Source of the DNA: Gemmatimonadales bacterium
GTDB lineage: Bacteria > Gemmatimonadota > Gemmatimonadetes > Gemmatimonadales > GWC2-71-9
Assembly: GCA_041390145.1 (NCBI GenBank)
Contig: JAWKQM010000013.1
Coordinates: forward strand, 1-64,000
Direction of reading: 5' to 3'
DNA length: 64,000 nt
Program-made: the position numbers and the translations under genes
Notes under the pieces: model-generated
The model's database searches: none
The model's input: only the letters and a program-made list of their open reading frames with translations
What the model was told of the DNA's origin: nothing
In this document: positions 1 to 10,747 of the stretch, one piece after another
Layout: the number at the start of each line of letters is the position of its first letter
How positions within the stretch are numbered: the stretch's first letter is position 1

Positions 1-2408
<2,408 letters not shown>

Positions 2409-2412
<4 letters not shown>

Positions 2413-2984
2413 CCCTGTCCGTTCCTGTACAGCCCCTGGGCCGCGATATATTCGGCGACCGCGTCGGGGACGAGATAGCGAATCGAGCGTCCGGCCGCCA
2501 CGCGCTGCCGGATGGCCGTCGAGGAGATCTCGACGGCGGGGGCGTCCACCACCTCGCGGAGCAAGGGGTGCGAGGGACGGGGACCGCCCGCCCGCGTGAA
2601 CGCCACGAACTGCGCGAGGTCTGCCAACGCATCCGCCTCGCGCCACTGATGCAGCTCGGCGGCGGCATCGGACCCCAGTAACACCACGAACCGGTGGTCG
2701 GGTTCCCGCGCCCGGAGCGCGCGCAGCGTGTCGACCGTGTACGACACGCCGGGACGGTCCGACTCGATACGTTCGACGGCCAGCCCCGCCTCCCCGGCCA
2801 CGGCAGCGGCAACCATCGCCACCCGGTGCCCGACCCCGGCCACGTGCCGGCCCCGCTTCAGCGGCTGTTCGCCCGTCGGCATGAACCGCAACTCCGCCAG
2901 GCCGAGCCGCTCCGCGATCGCCCGCCCCACAATCAGGTGTCCGACATGGATCGGGTCGAACGAGCCCCCGAAGAGGCCGATCAT
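2409..2984 (-). CDS. nadD: Nicotinate-nucleotide adenylyltransferase NadD
   Basis: Transfers AMP from ATP to nicotinate mononucleotide, making deamido-NAD in NAD biosynthesis in the cytoplasm. The 191-residue product has the nucleotidyltransferase signature GGSFDPIHVGHL at residues 6-17, including the HxGH motif, and the C-terminal ISSTAIRQRV motif that contacts ATP. The frame is open further upstream, but the ATG at 2984 places the family motif at the usual distance from the N-terminus. The gene lies 4 bases after bamD and overlaps secA by ATGA. Length and motifs match the family; no oddity seen. Confidence 0.95.
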
Positions 2985-2988
2985 CGCG

Positions 2989-3765
2989 TCACCCGCCGGA
3001 GACCGGGCAGAGCGTGTCGAGGTTCTTCGTGTCGGGGTGGAACTGCCGCAGCGCCCCGCACATCTCCTCCGCGTCCTCGACATACCCGAGCTTGCGGTAA
3101 CTGACGACCAGCTGCTCGAGCGCCTGCTGCGCCGACGGGGTGTTGGGATACGAGGCCACGAGCGCCCGCATGTAGAGAATCGCCGAGTCGTACGCCTTGA
3201 GGCGCAGGTAGAACTTGGCCGTTTCCCACTCCTTGTACGCGAACTTGTCCGCCAGGTCCGCCAGCTGCACCCGCGCCTTGGCGGCCGCGGGCGAGTCCGG
3301 GTACCGGTTCAGGAGCTCGGTATAGGTGGCCATGGCGGACTTGCCATAGGTCGGATCGAGCTGCGGCTTGTGCCAGAGCACGGCGTAGGCGTCGCCGGCA
3401 CGATACAGCGCGTCGGGCGCCAGCGGATTGCTGGGAAAGTCGTCCGACACCTTGCGGAACTCGCGCACCGCCTGGAGCTCGCTGCCCGAACCGAAGTACG
3501 ACTCGCCCAGGTAGAAATGGGCCTGGGGAATTCGCGGGTCGCCAGGACTGAACTCGAGCAACACCCGCTGGAACACCTGGGCGGCGGAATTGTAGAACCC
3601 CTTCCGGAAGTCCTTGACGCCCTTCTCCCACATCGAGTCGATCCGCGCCGCCGAGAGCGTCGGGTCGGCCGGCGCCGCGCCCAGGTCGGGCGTGGCGGTT
3701 CCGCTGCCCGACTTGCAGGCGGCCAGCGCGAGCATCCCACAAACCAGCAGTGACCGCAACGTCAT
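2989..3765 (-). CDS. bamD: Outer membrane assembly lipoprotein BamD
   Basis: Lipoprotein subunit of the BAM complex that inserts beta-barrel proteins into the outer membrane. The 258-residue product starts with a short signal peptide ending in a lipobox (LAAC, Cys17), followed by tetratricopeptide-like helices with typical patterns such as AAQVFQRVLLEFS and HFYLGESYFG. The ATG at 3765 is chosen because it gives the signal peptide directly; it shares ATGA with the preceding lipoprotein gene. A BamD subunit implies an outer membrane. The alternative is a YbgF/CpoB-type TPR protein, but the lipobox, length and five-repeat layout favour BamD. Confidence 0.85.
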   Translation of the reverse strand: MTLRSLLVCGMLALAACKSGSGTATPDLGAAPADPTLSAARIDSMWEKGVKDFRKGFYNSAAQVFQRVLLEFSPGDPRIPQAHFYLGESYFGSGSELQAVREFRKVSDDFPSNPLAPDALYRAGDAYAVLWHKPQLDPTYGKSAMATYTELLNRYPDSPAAAKARVQLADLADKFAYKEWETAKFYLRLKAYDSAILYMRALVASYPNTPSAQQALEQLVVSYRKLGYVEDAEEMCGALRQFHPDTKNLDTLCPVSGG

Positions 3766-4670
3766 GGCGTTTCCGTCGAGAGTGAGTCCGGCACGTCGGC
3801 CGACACGAGCGCATTGAGTTTCGCCGCAGCCACGGTGGACAGCGAATCGGAACGGTCTCCACTCGAGAGGACCGTCTGATAGGCGAGCGCGGCGCCGATC
3901 AGGTCGCCCTGGCGCAGGCGCGCGTCGCCCAGTCCCACCATGGCCGCGCGGCCGACCGGCGACGTCGAATCGATGCCCGCGACACTGCGAAACCACACCT
4001 CGGCGCTGTCGGGCGCCGTGGCCAGCTGCGTCGCGCCCAGGCGGAAGAAGCAATCCACCAACCCCGCCTCGGCGCCGGCATTACCCGAGCGACCGGCCCG
4101 GCGGACGGCCGCCTGATAGAGCCGAATCGCCTCGGTGCAATCGCCCCGGGCGGCGAGCGCGCCGGCCTGCCGCACCAGCAGCGAATCGACCGAGCGCGCG
4201 TCGCTCGCGACCGCCAGCGCCGCCGCGAAGTCGGAGGGCGCCACCGGCCCGTCGACCACCTGCATGAGGTTCAGCGCGTGCCGGCCCAGCGGGCGTTCCG
4301 GCGCGACCTCGCGGAGCGCCGCGACCGCCTGCTCCAGCGACACCTCGTCGCGCCGGCGTTCCGCCGCCTCGATGACCTGCTCGAGCCCCTCCGACGCCTC
4401 ATCGGCCCGGTCGGGTGCCGAGGCGGCAAGCGCCTGGTACGCCGCCGTGGCCTCCCGGAGCTGGCCAAGCCGAAGCGATGTGGCACCGATCTTTGCCCAG
4501 AGGGACGGAGAGGGCTCGGTCTCGGCCAGCGGGGCGTACACGGCCAATGCTTCCTGGTACCGGCCCTCGGCGTAGTCCCGGTCCGCGACCCCCTCGGGTC
4601 CCCCAGTGGGTCCGCAGGCGACAATCCCGAGCACCAGCAGGCAGGAGCCACACCACGCCGCACCCGTCAT
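3762..4670 (-). CDS. TPR lipoprotein of unknown function
   Basis: 302-residue predicted lipoprotein with signal peptide and lipobox GIVAC (Cys19), then tetratricopeptide-like helical repeats, for example YAEGRYQEALAVYAPLAE and LWAKIGATSLRLGQLREA. TPR proteins of this kind serve as scaffolds; nothing in the sequence names a partner. It is coupled by ATGA overlaps to a soluble TPR protein upstream and to bamD downstream, so a role in envelope assembly is a reasonable guess. The start at 4670 is preferred over longer open sequence because it yields the signal peptide. No symbol is justified. Confidence 0.75.
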   Translation of the reverse strand: MTGAAWCGSCLLVLGIVACGPTGGPEGVADRDYAEGRYQEALAVYAPLAETEPSPSLWAKIGATSLRLGQLREATAAYQALAASAPDRADEASEGLEQVIEAAERRRDEVSLEQAVAALREVAPERPLGRHALNLMQVVDGPVAPSDFAAALAVASDARSVDSLLVRQAGALAARGDCTEAIRLYQAAVRRAGRSGNAGAEAGLVDCFFRLGATQLATAPDSAEVWFRSVAGIDSTSPVGRAAMVGLGDARLRQGDLIGAALAYQTVLSSGDRSDSLSTVAAAKLNALVSADVPDSLSTETP

Positions 4671-5371
4671 CGCGTCCCGCGGCTCAGCATGGCCAGGTAG
4701 GCCTCGACCCGGGCATCCTCCGGCCGACGCGTCAGGCAATCCCGCCAGACCGCCTCGGCGCCATCCGCGTCGCCGCTGAGATACCGGGCGAGGCCAAGGA
4801 GGGCCAGCGCATCGAGGAAGTTCGGACGGGTCCGAACCACGAGCTCCAGTTCCTCGCGCGCTTCCAGGGTCTGGCCGGCCTCGAGCAGCAGACGCGCCAG
4901 CCGATACCGGAGGTCCGGAAACTTCGGACCCAGTTTCGTGGCCATGGTCAGCTGCTCGATGGCCGGCTCGAGCGCGCCGAGTTCCGCATAGGCCTCGGCG
5001 AGGCCGGCATGCAGGTTGGCGAGCCGACCGGCGGCGTGGGCCGGCAACCCCGCCGTGAGCATCTCTCCCTGCTGCGCGAGCTGGAACGAGGCCTCCGCCT
5101 CCTCGCGGCGCCCGAGATCCATCAGGATCATCCCGCGGTGAATCAGCGCTTCGAGGTACCGCGGATTGAGCGCGAGCGCCCGGTCGAATTCCACCAGGGC
5201 GCGATCGGGCAGGCTGAGCAGCGAGTAGGACACCCCGAGCAGGTGATGCACGTCGGCAAAGGCGCGGCCGCCGGCAACCACTTCCTCGAGGAGGAAGGCG
5301 GCGCCGCGGTAGTCCTGGAGGGCAAAGCGCTCGCGCGCCTGCTGAATCAGGTGCTCAGGGCTGACGTTCAT
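4667..5371 (-). CDS. Tetratricopeptide repeat protein
   Basis: 234-residue soluble protein without signal peptide, built of TPR units (YRGAAFLLEEVVAGGRAF, ALVEFDRALALNPRYLEALI, AIEQLTMATKLGPKFPDLRY, AREELELVVRTRPNFLDALA). The NPRY/RPNF ends are typical TPR repeat closers. The ATG at 5371 begins MNVSPEHLIQQARERF and fits the first helix; upstream open sequence belongs to no recognisable domain. It ends in an ATGA overlap with the next TPR lipoprotein. Function unknown; probably a cytoplasmic partner of the same envelope module. Confidence 0.75.
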   Translation of the reverse strand: MNVSPEHLIQQARERFALQDYRGAAFLLEEVVAGGRAFADVHHLLGVSYSLLSLPDRALVEFDRALALNPRYLEALIHRGMILMDLGRREEAEASFQLAQQGEMLTAGLPAHAAGRLANLHAGLAEAYAELGALEPAIEQLTMATKLGPKFPDLRYRLARLLLEAGQTLEAREELELVVRTRPNFLDALALLGLARYLSGDADGAEAVWRDCLTRRPEDARVEAYLAMLSRGTR

Positions 5372-5391
5372 CGAACTCCCGGGGCGGCCAC

Positions 5392-6693
5392 TCACGGCCG
5401 GCCAATGGAGGCGTAGGAAAACCCGAGGCCGCGCAAGCGGGCGGCATCGTACAGGTTGCGTCCGTCCACGAGAACCCGGCCTGCCATTTCCTTCAACAGG
5501 CGATCGAAGTCGGGGTTCCGGTAGACCAGCCACTCGGTGACCACCACCAGCGCGTCTGCCCCGCGGGCCGCCGCATACGGATCGGCCGCGTAGTCGATCC
5601 GGTCGCCGAAGTACCGGCGCGCGTTTTCCATCGCGTGCGGATCGTGCGCCACCACGCGCGCGCCGCGGGCCAGCAGCCCCTCGACGAGCGGAATCGCGGG
5701 GCTCTCCCGCACGTCATCGGTCTCGGCCTTGAAGGCGAGCCCCCAGAGGGCCACGGTCTTGCCCGCCAGGGCGCCACCGAACGCGCTGTCCACCTTCCGC
5801 AGCAACACCTGCTTCTGCCGCTGGTTGACCGTTTCGATCGCTTCGAAGAGGTCGGCCGAGGCATCGGCGTCGCGTGCCGTGCGAATCAGCGCCTTCACGT
5901 CCTTCGGAAAACAGGCCCCGCCGTATCCAGGCCCCGGGAAGAGGAACGCCGGTCCGATGCGCTGGTCGGTGCCGATGCCGCGTCGCACGCTCGTCACGTC
6001 CGCCCCGACCAGCTCACAGAGATTCGCGATCTGGTTCATGAACGAGATCCGCGTGGCGAGCATCGCGTTCGCGGCGTACTTCGTGATCTCCGCCGACGGG
6101 ATGTCCATGAACAGGATGCGGTCGCTCTTCCGGAAGAAGGGGCCATACAACTGGGCCATTGCCTCCCGCGCGCGATCGTCCTCCACCCCGACGACCACCC
6201 GGTCGGGATGCATGAAGTCCTCGACCGCGGCGCCCTCCTTCAGGAACTCCGGGTTGGCGCAGACCGAGAACGACTCGGTCGACTCCGCGCGAATCACCTC
6301 GCGCACCCGCTCGGCCGTCCCGACCGGCACCGTGGACTTCGTGGCAATCACCTTCGGCCCGTTGAGATGCCGGCCGATGACCCGCGCCACATCGAGGACA
6401 TGCTGGAGGTCGGCGGAGCCGTCCTCGCCCTCGGGCGTGCCCACCGCAATGAACACCACCTGGGCCCGCTCCACCGCCGCGCCGATGTCCGTGGTGAAGG
6501 CCAGCCGCCCCTCTTCCTGGTTCCGGCGCACCAGCGGCTCGAGCCCCGGCTCGTAGATCGGCATTTCATTCCGCCGCAGGCCTTCGATCTTCCCCTCGTC
6601 CAGGTCGGCGCACACGACATCGTTGCCGGTCTCGGCAAAGCACGCGCCGGCCACAAGGCCGACATACCCGCTCCCGACGATGGTCACGCGCAC
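5392..6693 (-). CDS. ugd: UDP-glucose 6-dehydrogenase family protein
   Basis: Oxidises the C6 hydroxyl of a UDP-sugar twice with NAD, normally UDP-glucose to UDP-glucuronate, for capsule or exopolysaccharide synthesis. 433 residues. The N-terminal Rossmann motif GSGYVGLVAGACFAETG (residues 7-23), the central dimerisation domain, the catalytic cysteine in GPGYGGACFPKD (Cys261) and the C-terminal UDP-binding domain are all present. The start is GTG at 6693, directly giving MRVTIVGSGYVG. It lies 7 bases after wbpA, the second nucleotide-sugar dehydrogenase here; the two are different subfamilies, and this one is closest to classical UDP-glucose dehydrogenase. Substrate is inferred from family. 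Confidence 0.9.
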   Translation of the reverse strand: MRVTIVGSGYVGLVAGACFAETGNDVVCADLDEGKIEGLRRNEMPIYEPGLEPLVRRNQEEGRLAFTTDIGAAVERAQVVFIAVGTPEGEDGSADLQHVLDVARVIGRHLNGPKVIATKSTVPVGTAERVREVIRAESTESFSVCANPEFLKEGAAVEDFMHPDRVVVGVEDDRAREAMAQLYGPFFRKSDRILFMDIPSAEITKYAANAMLATRISFMNQIANLCELVGADVTSVRRGIGTDQRIGPAFLFPGPGYGGACFPKDVKALIRTARDADASADLFEAIETVNQRQKQVLLRKVDSAFGGALAGKTVALWGLAFKAETDDVRESPAIPLVEGLLARGARVVAHDPHAMENARRYFGDRIDYAADPYAAARGADALVVVTEWLVYRNPDFDRLLKEMAGRVLVDGRNLYDAARLRGLGFSYASIGRP

Positions 6694-6700
6694 GGCCGGC

Positions 6701-7990
6701 TCAGTCCCTCGGCATCACGTGACGGGTGTCGACCACCAGCTTCGCGTGCTTCTTGACCATCGCATAGTCGACCGCCTTGTGGTCGGTCACCACCATGACG
6801 CAGTCGGACTCCTCCACCTTCTCGACCGTCAGCGGAACGGAGTGCACGAGCCTGCCATCCTCGCGGTAGCTCTTCACGTGGGGATCGTGGAACTCCACGT
6901 GGGCCCCCTGGAGCTCGAGCAGCCGGATGATGTCGAGCGCCGGGCTCTCGCGCAGGTCGTCGATGTCCCGCTTGTACGCGACGCCGAGGATCAGGACCCG
7001 GCTGCCGCGCACCGAGCGGCTCACGCTGTTCAGCGCGTCCGCCACCTTGCGGACCCAGAACATCGGCATCTCGGTGTTGACTTCGCCGGCCAGGTCGATG
7101 AACCGCGTCTTGTAGTTGAGCCCGCGCATCTTCCAGGCGAGATAGTGCGGATCGATCGGGATGCAGTGGCCGCCGAGCCCCGGTCCAGGCAGGAATTTCA
7201 TGAACCCGAACGGCTTGGTCGCGGCGGCCTCGATCACCTCCCAGACGTCCACCCCGAGCTTGTCGCACACGATGGCGGTCTCGTTGACCAGCCCGATGTT
7301 CACGCTGCGGAAGGTGTTCTCGAGAATCTTGACGAGCTCCGCCGCTTCCGGCGACGAGACCGGCACCAGGGTGTCGATCGCGGGCTGGTAGAGCGCCACC
7401 GTCACGGCCAGGCAGTCGGGGGTGATGCCGCCGATGACCTTGGGGGTGTTCCGGGTGCCGTAGGTCGGGTTGCCCGGATCGACGCGCTCGGGGCTGAACG
7501 AGAGGAAGAAGTCCTTCCCCACCACGAGGCCGGTGCTCTCCAGCGCGGGGAGCATCAGTTCCCGCGTGGTGCCGGGATAGGTGGTGCTTTCCAGGATGAT
7601 GACCTGACCCTTCCGGAGCGTCTGGCGGATCGACTCGGTCGAGGCCTGGATGAAGCTGACATCCGGATCCTTGAACTTCGAGAGCGGGGTCGGCACCGCG
7701 ATCGAGATCGCGTCCGGCTCGCCGAGACGGCTCAGGTCGGTCGTGGCCTCGAAGAGGCCCTTGTCGAGGACCTCCTGCAAGGCGACGTTGGTGATGTCCT
7801 TCACGTGCGAGCGGCCGGCGTTCAGCCCCTCGACCACGCTTGGAAGGATATCGAAACCGAGCACCTTGTAGCCGGCACGGGCCAGCTCAATGACGAGCGG
7901 CAACCCGACATAGCCGAGTCCGACGACGCCGAAGAGCGCGTCGCGCCGCTCTGCCTTGGCGATGAGGTCCTGCGCGGTGGTATTGGTCAT
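6701..7990 (-). CDS. wbpA: Nucleotide sugar dehydrogenase, UDP-N-acetylglucosamine 6-dehydrogenase type (WbpA-like)
   Basis: Predicted NAD-dependent 6-dehydrogenase of UDP-N-acetyl-hexosamine, making the uronate. 429 residues with NAD-binding GVVGLGYVGLPL (residues 21-32) and catalytic cysteine in GLGGHCIPIDP (Cys276); the HCIPIDP form separates WecC/WbpA-type enzymes from UDP-glucose dehydrogenase. The ATG at 7990 overlaps the wbpE stop by ATGA. Aminotransferase (wbpE) and acetyltransferase (wbpD) genes directly upstream point to a diacetamido-uronic acid such as UDP-GlcNAc3NAcA. The WbpB-type 3-dehydrogenase that should act between WbpA and WbpE is absent from the window. WecC (UDP-ManNAc) is the alternative substrate. 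Confidence 0.85.
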   Translation of the reverse strand: MTNTTAQDLIAKAERRDALFGVVGLGYVGLPLVIELARAGYKVLGFDILPSVVEGLNAGRSHVKDITNVALQEVLDKGLFEATTDLSRLGEPDAISIAVPTPLSKFKDPDVSFIQASTESIRQTLRKGQVIILESTTYPGTTRELMLPALESTGLVVGKDFFLSFSPERVDPGNPTYGTRNTPKVIGGITPDCLAVTVALYQPAIDTLVPVSSPEAAELVKILENTFRSVNIGLVNETAIVCDKLGVDVWEVIEAAATKPFGFMKFLPGPGLGGHCIPIDPHYLAWKMRGLNYKTRFIDLAGEVNTEMPMFWVRKVADALNSVSRSVRGSRVLILGVAYKRDIDDLRESPALDIIRLLELQGAHVEFHDPHVKSYREDGRLVHSVPLTVEKVEESDCVMVVTDHKAVDYAMVKKHAKLVVDTRHVMPRD

Positions 7991-9105
7991 CCCTGGTAGA
8001 ACTCCCGGACGGCCGCGATGACGGCGTCGAGTTGGGCGGAGGTGAGCTCCGGATAGATCGGCAGCGACACGACTTCTTCGGTGGCCTGCTCGGTGACCGG
8101 GAGCGAACCGGCCCGCACGCCGAGGAAGGCGAAGCACGGCTGCAAGTGCAGGGCGAGCGGGTAATACACCTTGTGCCCAATGCCACGGGACTTCAGGTGC
8201 GCCAGGAGCGCCTCGCGCCGCTCGGCGCGGATCGTGTACTGGTGGAAGATGTGCTCGTTGGCCGGGTCGACCGGCGGCGGGGTCACGCCGGGGATCCCGG
8301 CAAACGCCTCGGAATAGATCGCCGCGAGCTCGCGCCGGCGCACTCCCCAGGCGGCGAGATAGGGCAGCTTGGCCAGGAGCACCGCCGCCTGGATCGAGTC
8401 GAGCCGGCTGTTGAGTCCCACCTCGTCGTGGAAGTACTCGCGGGCCCCGCCATGCAGCCGCTCCCGGCGAAGCCGGTCGGCGAGCTGGTCGTCCTGGGCC
8501 ACCATCATGCCGCCGTCGCCCCAGGCACCAAGATTCTTGGTGGGAAAGAACGAGAAGGAACCGACGGTCCCCAGTTCGCCCGCCGCACGCCAGGTCCCGT
8601 CCACCTTGCGACGGGCCCCGATGGCCTGCGCCGCGTCTTCCACCAGCATGAGATTGTGCTTCCGGGCGAGGGCCGCGAGGGCCCCCACGTCAGCCATCTG
8701 GCCGAAGAGGTGCACGACAACGATGGCCCGGGTGCGGGGGGTAATGGCGGCCTCGACGGCCGCCGGGTCGACGTTGAAGGTCCCGGGCTCGATGTCCACG
8801 AACACCGGACGCCCGCCGGCGTTGTGAATGGCGCCCGCGGTGGCAAAAAAGGTAAACGCCGGTGCGATGACCTCGTCCCCCGGCTTCATGTCGAGGGTGC
8901 GGAGCGGGATGAGGAGCGCATCGGTGCCGCTGGCGCACGCGATGCCGTGTTTAGCCCCCGAGAGCTTCGCTACCTGGGTCTCGAGTTGCCCCACCTCGGG
9001 ACCCATGATGAAGCCCTGCCGCTGAATGACACTCATGACGGCCGGGAGGACGGCCTCCTTGATGCGCTCATGCTGGGCAACGAGATCAAGCAGCGGGACG
9101 TTCAC
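7987..9105 (-). CDS. wbpE: DegT/DnrJ/EryC1/StrS sugar aminotransferase (WbpE-like)
   Basis: PLP-dependent transaminase acting on a keto-sugar nucleotide. 372 residues from a GTG start; the PLP lysine lies in SFSFFPTKNLG (Lys190) and the VEDAAQAIGA motif near residue 155 is typical. The start at GTG 9105 is preferred over the upstream TTG at 9120 because the bases between them (TTGAGGG) look like the ribosome-binding site. Placement between an acetyltransferase and a UDP-HexNAc 6-dehydrogenase suggests the 3-amino group of a 2,3-diamino-uronate. Ends in ATGA with wbpA. A 72-base gap, the largest in this run, separates it from wbpD. Confidence 0.88.
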   Translation of the reverse strand: MNVPLLDLVAQHERIKEAVLPAVMSVIQRQGFIMGPEVGQLETQVAKLSGAKHGIACASGTDALLIPLRTLDMKPGDEVIAPAFTFFATAGAIHNAGGRPVFVDIEPGTFNVDPAAVEAAITPRTRAIVVVHLFGQMADVGALAALARKHNLMLVEDAAQAIGARRKVDGTWRAAGELGTVGSFSFFPTKNLGAWGDGGMMVAQDDQLADRLRRERLHGGAREYFHDEVGLNSRLDSIQAAVLLAKLPYLAAWGVRRRELAAIYSEAFAGIPGVTPPPVDPANEHIFHQYTIRAERREALLAHLKSRGIGHKVYYPLALHLQPCFAFLGVRAGSLPVTEQATEEVVSLPIYPELTSAQLDAVIAAVREFYQG

Positions 9106-9177
9106 TGGTGTGGCCCTCAAGTGGCGGGCGGCCTGCCCCGCCGGTGGAAATACTCTAACCTACGATAACCAACAAAC

Positions 9178-9768
9178 TTAGCCCTGCGGAGGGGTAGAAT
9201 CAACGCGGCGGAGAGCCCCCCCATCCTCCCGATATTCCGCTCCGCAGGAGGCGCAGGCAGCCGCCCCATCGGTCACCACGAGGCGTTCCCCGCACTGGCA
9301 CATCCAGCCGATCCGGCGGGCGGGCATGCCGACCATCAAGGCGTAGTCGGGAACCACCCCCCGCACCACCGCCCCGGCCCCCACGAAGGCATAGGCCCCG
9401 AGGGTGCTGCCACAGATGATCGTGGCGTTGGCCCCAATGGTGGCGCCCCTGCGGACGATGGTCGGCCGGTACTCATGCTTCCGCGACACATGGCTCCGCG
9501 GGTTGATGACATTCGTGAAGACGCAGCTCGGGCCGCAGAATACATCGTCCTCAAGCTCCACACCCTCGTAGATCGAGACGTTGTTCTGGACCTTCACGTT
9601 GTTCCCAAGGCGGGTCCGGGGCATGACCACGACGTTCTGCCCGAGGTTGCACCGCTCGCCGATGATCGCCCCGGACATCACGTGGCTGAAGTGCCAGATC
9701 TTGGTCCCGGTCCCGATGACGGCGCCGTCATCGACGTAGCTGGATTCATGGACGAAATAGTCAGGCAT
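9178..9768 (-). CDS. wbpD: Sugar-nucleotide 3-N-acetyltransferase (WbpD-like, left-handed beta-helix)
   Basis: Transfers an acetyl group from acetyl-CoA to the 3-amino group of a UDP-2-acetamido-3-amino-uronate (family role). 196 residues of hexapeptide repeats (VIGTGTKIWHFSHVMSGAII, LGNNVKVQNNVSIYEGV, GATIGANATIICGSTLGAYA), the family signature FCGPSCVFTNVINPRS, and a C-terminal CxC...CxxC knuckle (MCQCGERL, CASCGAEY) likely to bind zinc. Start ATG 9768 is chosen; an in-frame ATG 15 bases upstream at 9783 is possible. Both overlap the end of murB. Works with wbpE and wbpA. Confidence 0.87.
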   Translation of the reverse strand: MPDYFVHESSYVDDGAVIGTGTKIWHFSHVMSGAIIGERCNLGQNVVVMPRTRLGNNVKVQNNVSIYEGVELEDDVFCGPSCVFTNVINPRSHVSRKHEYRPTIVRRGATIGANATIICGSTLGAYAFVGAGAVVRGVVPDYALMVGMPARRIGWMCQCGERLVVTDGAAACASCGAEYREDGGALRRVDSTPPQG

Positions 9769-10747
9769 GGGGTGTTCCGTCATCGGGGGGTGGGAGCGTG
9801 TCGGCACTGCCGTCGGGTCGGATGAGCTTCACTTCGGTCTCGAGCACCGCACCGAATTGCTGGTACACAGTGGCCTGTGCACGGCCGATCAGCGCCCGGA
9901 TATCGGCCGCGGTCGCGCCACCGGTGTTCACGAAGTAGTTCGCGTGCTTCGGGGAGATCTCGGCGCCGCCGACCCGGACCCCCTTCAGCCCCGCGGCCTC
10001 GATCAGCTGCCCCGCGGTCCGGGGCCCCCCCTCCCGGTGCCAGGAGGCGCCGCCCGGGTTCCGGAAGACGCTCCCGCAACAGGGCTGGTTGAAGGGGGTG
10101 CCCTCGGAGCGCCACTTGAAGAGCTCCGCCAGCTCCTCCTCGATCACCGCGGGCGACTCGGACCGGAGGCACACGGTGGTCTCCAGCACCACCCGACCGG
10201 ACAAGCCGCTCTGTCGATACGCAAACGGAATCGCCGCGCGCGGCAGGACCTGGTCGGCCCCGGCCTCATCGACCACGAGCACCGATTCGACGAAGTCGGA
10301 CCATTCGGCGCCATGGCAACCGGCGTTCATGTAGACGCCGCCGCCGACCGTCCCGGGGACCCCGACGAACTTGTGCAGGCCGAACCAGCCGGCGGCGGCG
10401 GTGCGGCGCGCCGCAAGGGGAGCGGGAAGGCCCGCGCCGATCGTCCAGCGGTCGGCGTCCCGCGCGAGCCGGTCGAGTCCCTTCCCCAGCCGGATGACGA
10501 GGGCATCCATCCCTTCGTCCGGCAGGAGGATGTTGGAGCCGAGGCCGATCGTGAACCAGGGGACCCCCGCCTCGGTCGCCGCGCGCAGCGCCACGCCCAC
10601 ATCCGCGTTGACCGCCGGGAGGAGCACCGTGGCCGGACCGCCGATCCGATAGGTCGAGTACCGCGCCAGTGGCTCATCGGCCCGTACCTCACCCCGCACG
10701 CTGGCACGCAGCGAGGCGATGAAGCCGGGGTCGCGGGCCGTCGTCAC
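9761..10747 (-). CDS. murB: UDP-N-acetylenolpyruvoylglucosamine reductase MurB
   Basis: FAD- and NADPH-dependent second step of UDP-MurNAc synthesis for peptidoglycan. 328 residues with FAD-binding YSTYRIGGPA (residues 30-39), GLGSNILLPDEG, GVPGTVGGGVYMNAGC, and the proton-donor serine in GSVFRNP (Ser226); the glutamate in the final third is provided by EVKLIRPDG. The shorter spacing indicates a type II MurB. Start is GTG at 10747, which overlaps the carB stop as GTGA. It is unusual to find murB between carB and O-antigen-type sugar genes instead of in a mur-fts cluster. Confidence 0.93.
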   Translation of the reverse strand: MTTARDPGFIASLRASVRGEVRADEPLARYSTYRIGGPATVLLPAVNADVGVALRAATEAGVPWFTIGLGSNILLPDEGMDALVIRLGKGLDRLARDADRWTIGAGLPAPLAARRTAAAGWFGLHKFVGVPGTVGGGVYMNAGCHGAEWSDFVESVLVVDEAGADQVLPRAAIPFAYRQSGLSGRVVLETTVCLRSESPAVIEEELAELFKWRSEGTPFNQPCCGSVFRNPGGASWHREGGPRTAGQLIEAAGLKGVRVGGAEISPKHANYFVNTGGATAADIRALIGRAQATVYQQFGAVLETEVKLIRPDGSADTLPPPDDGTPHA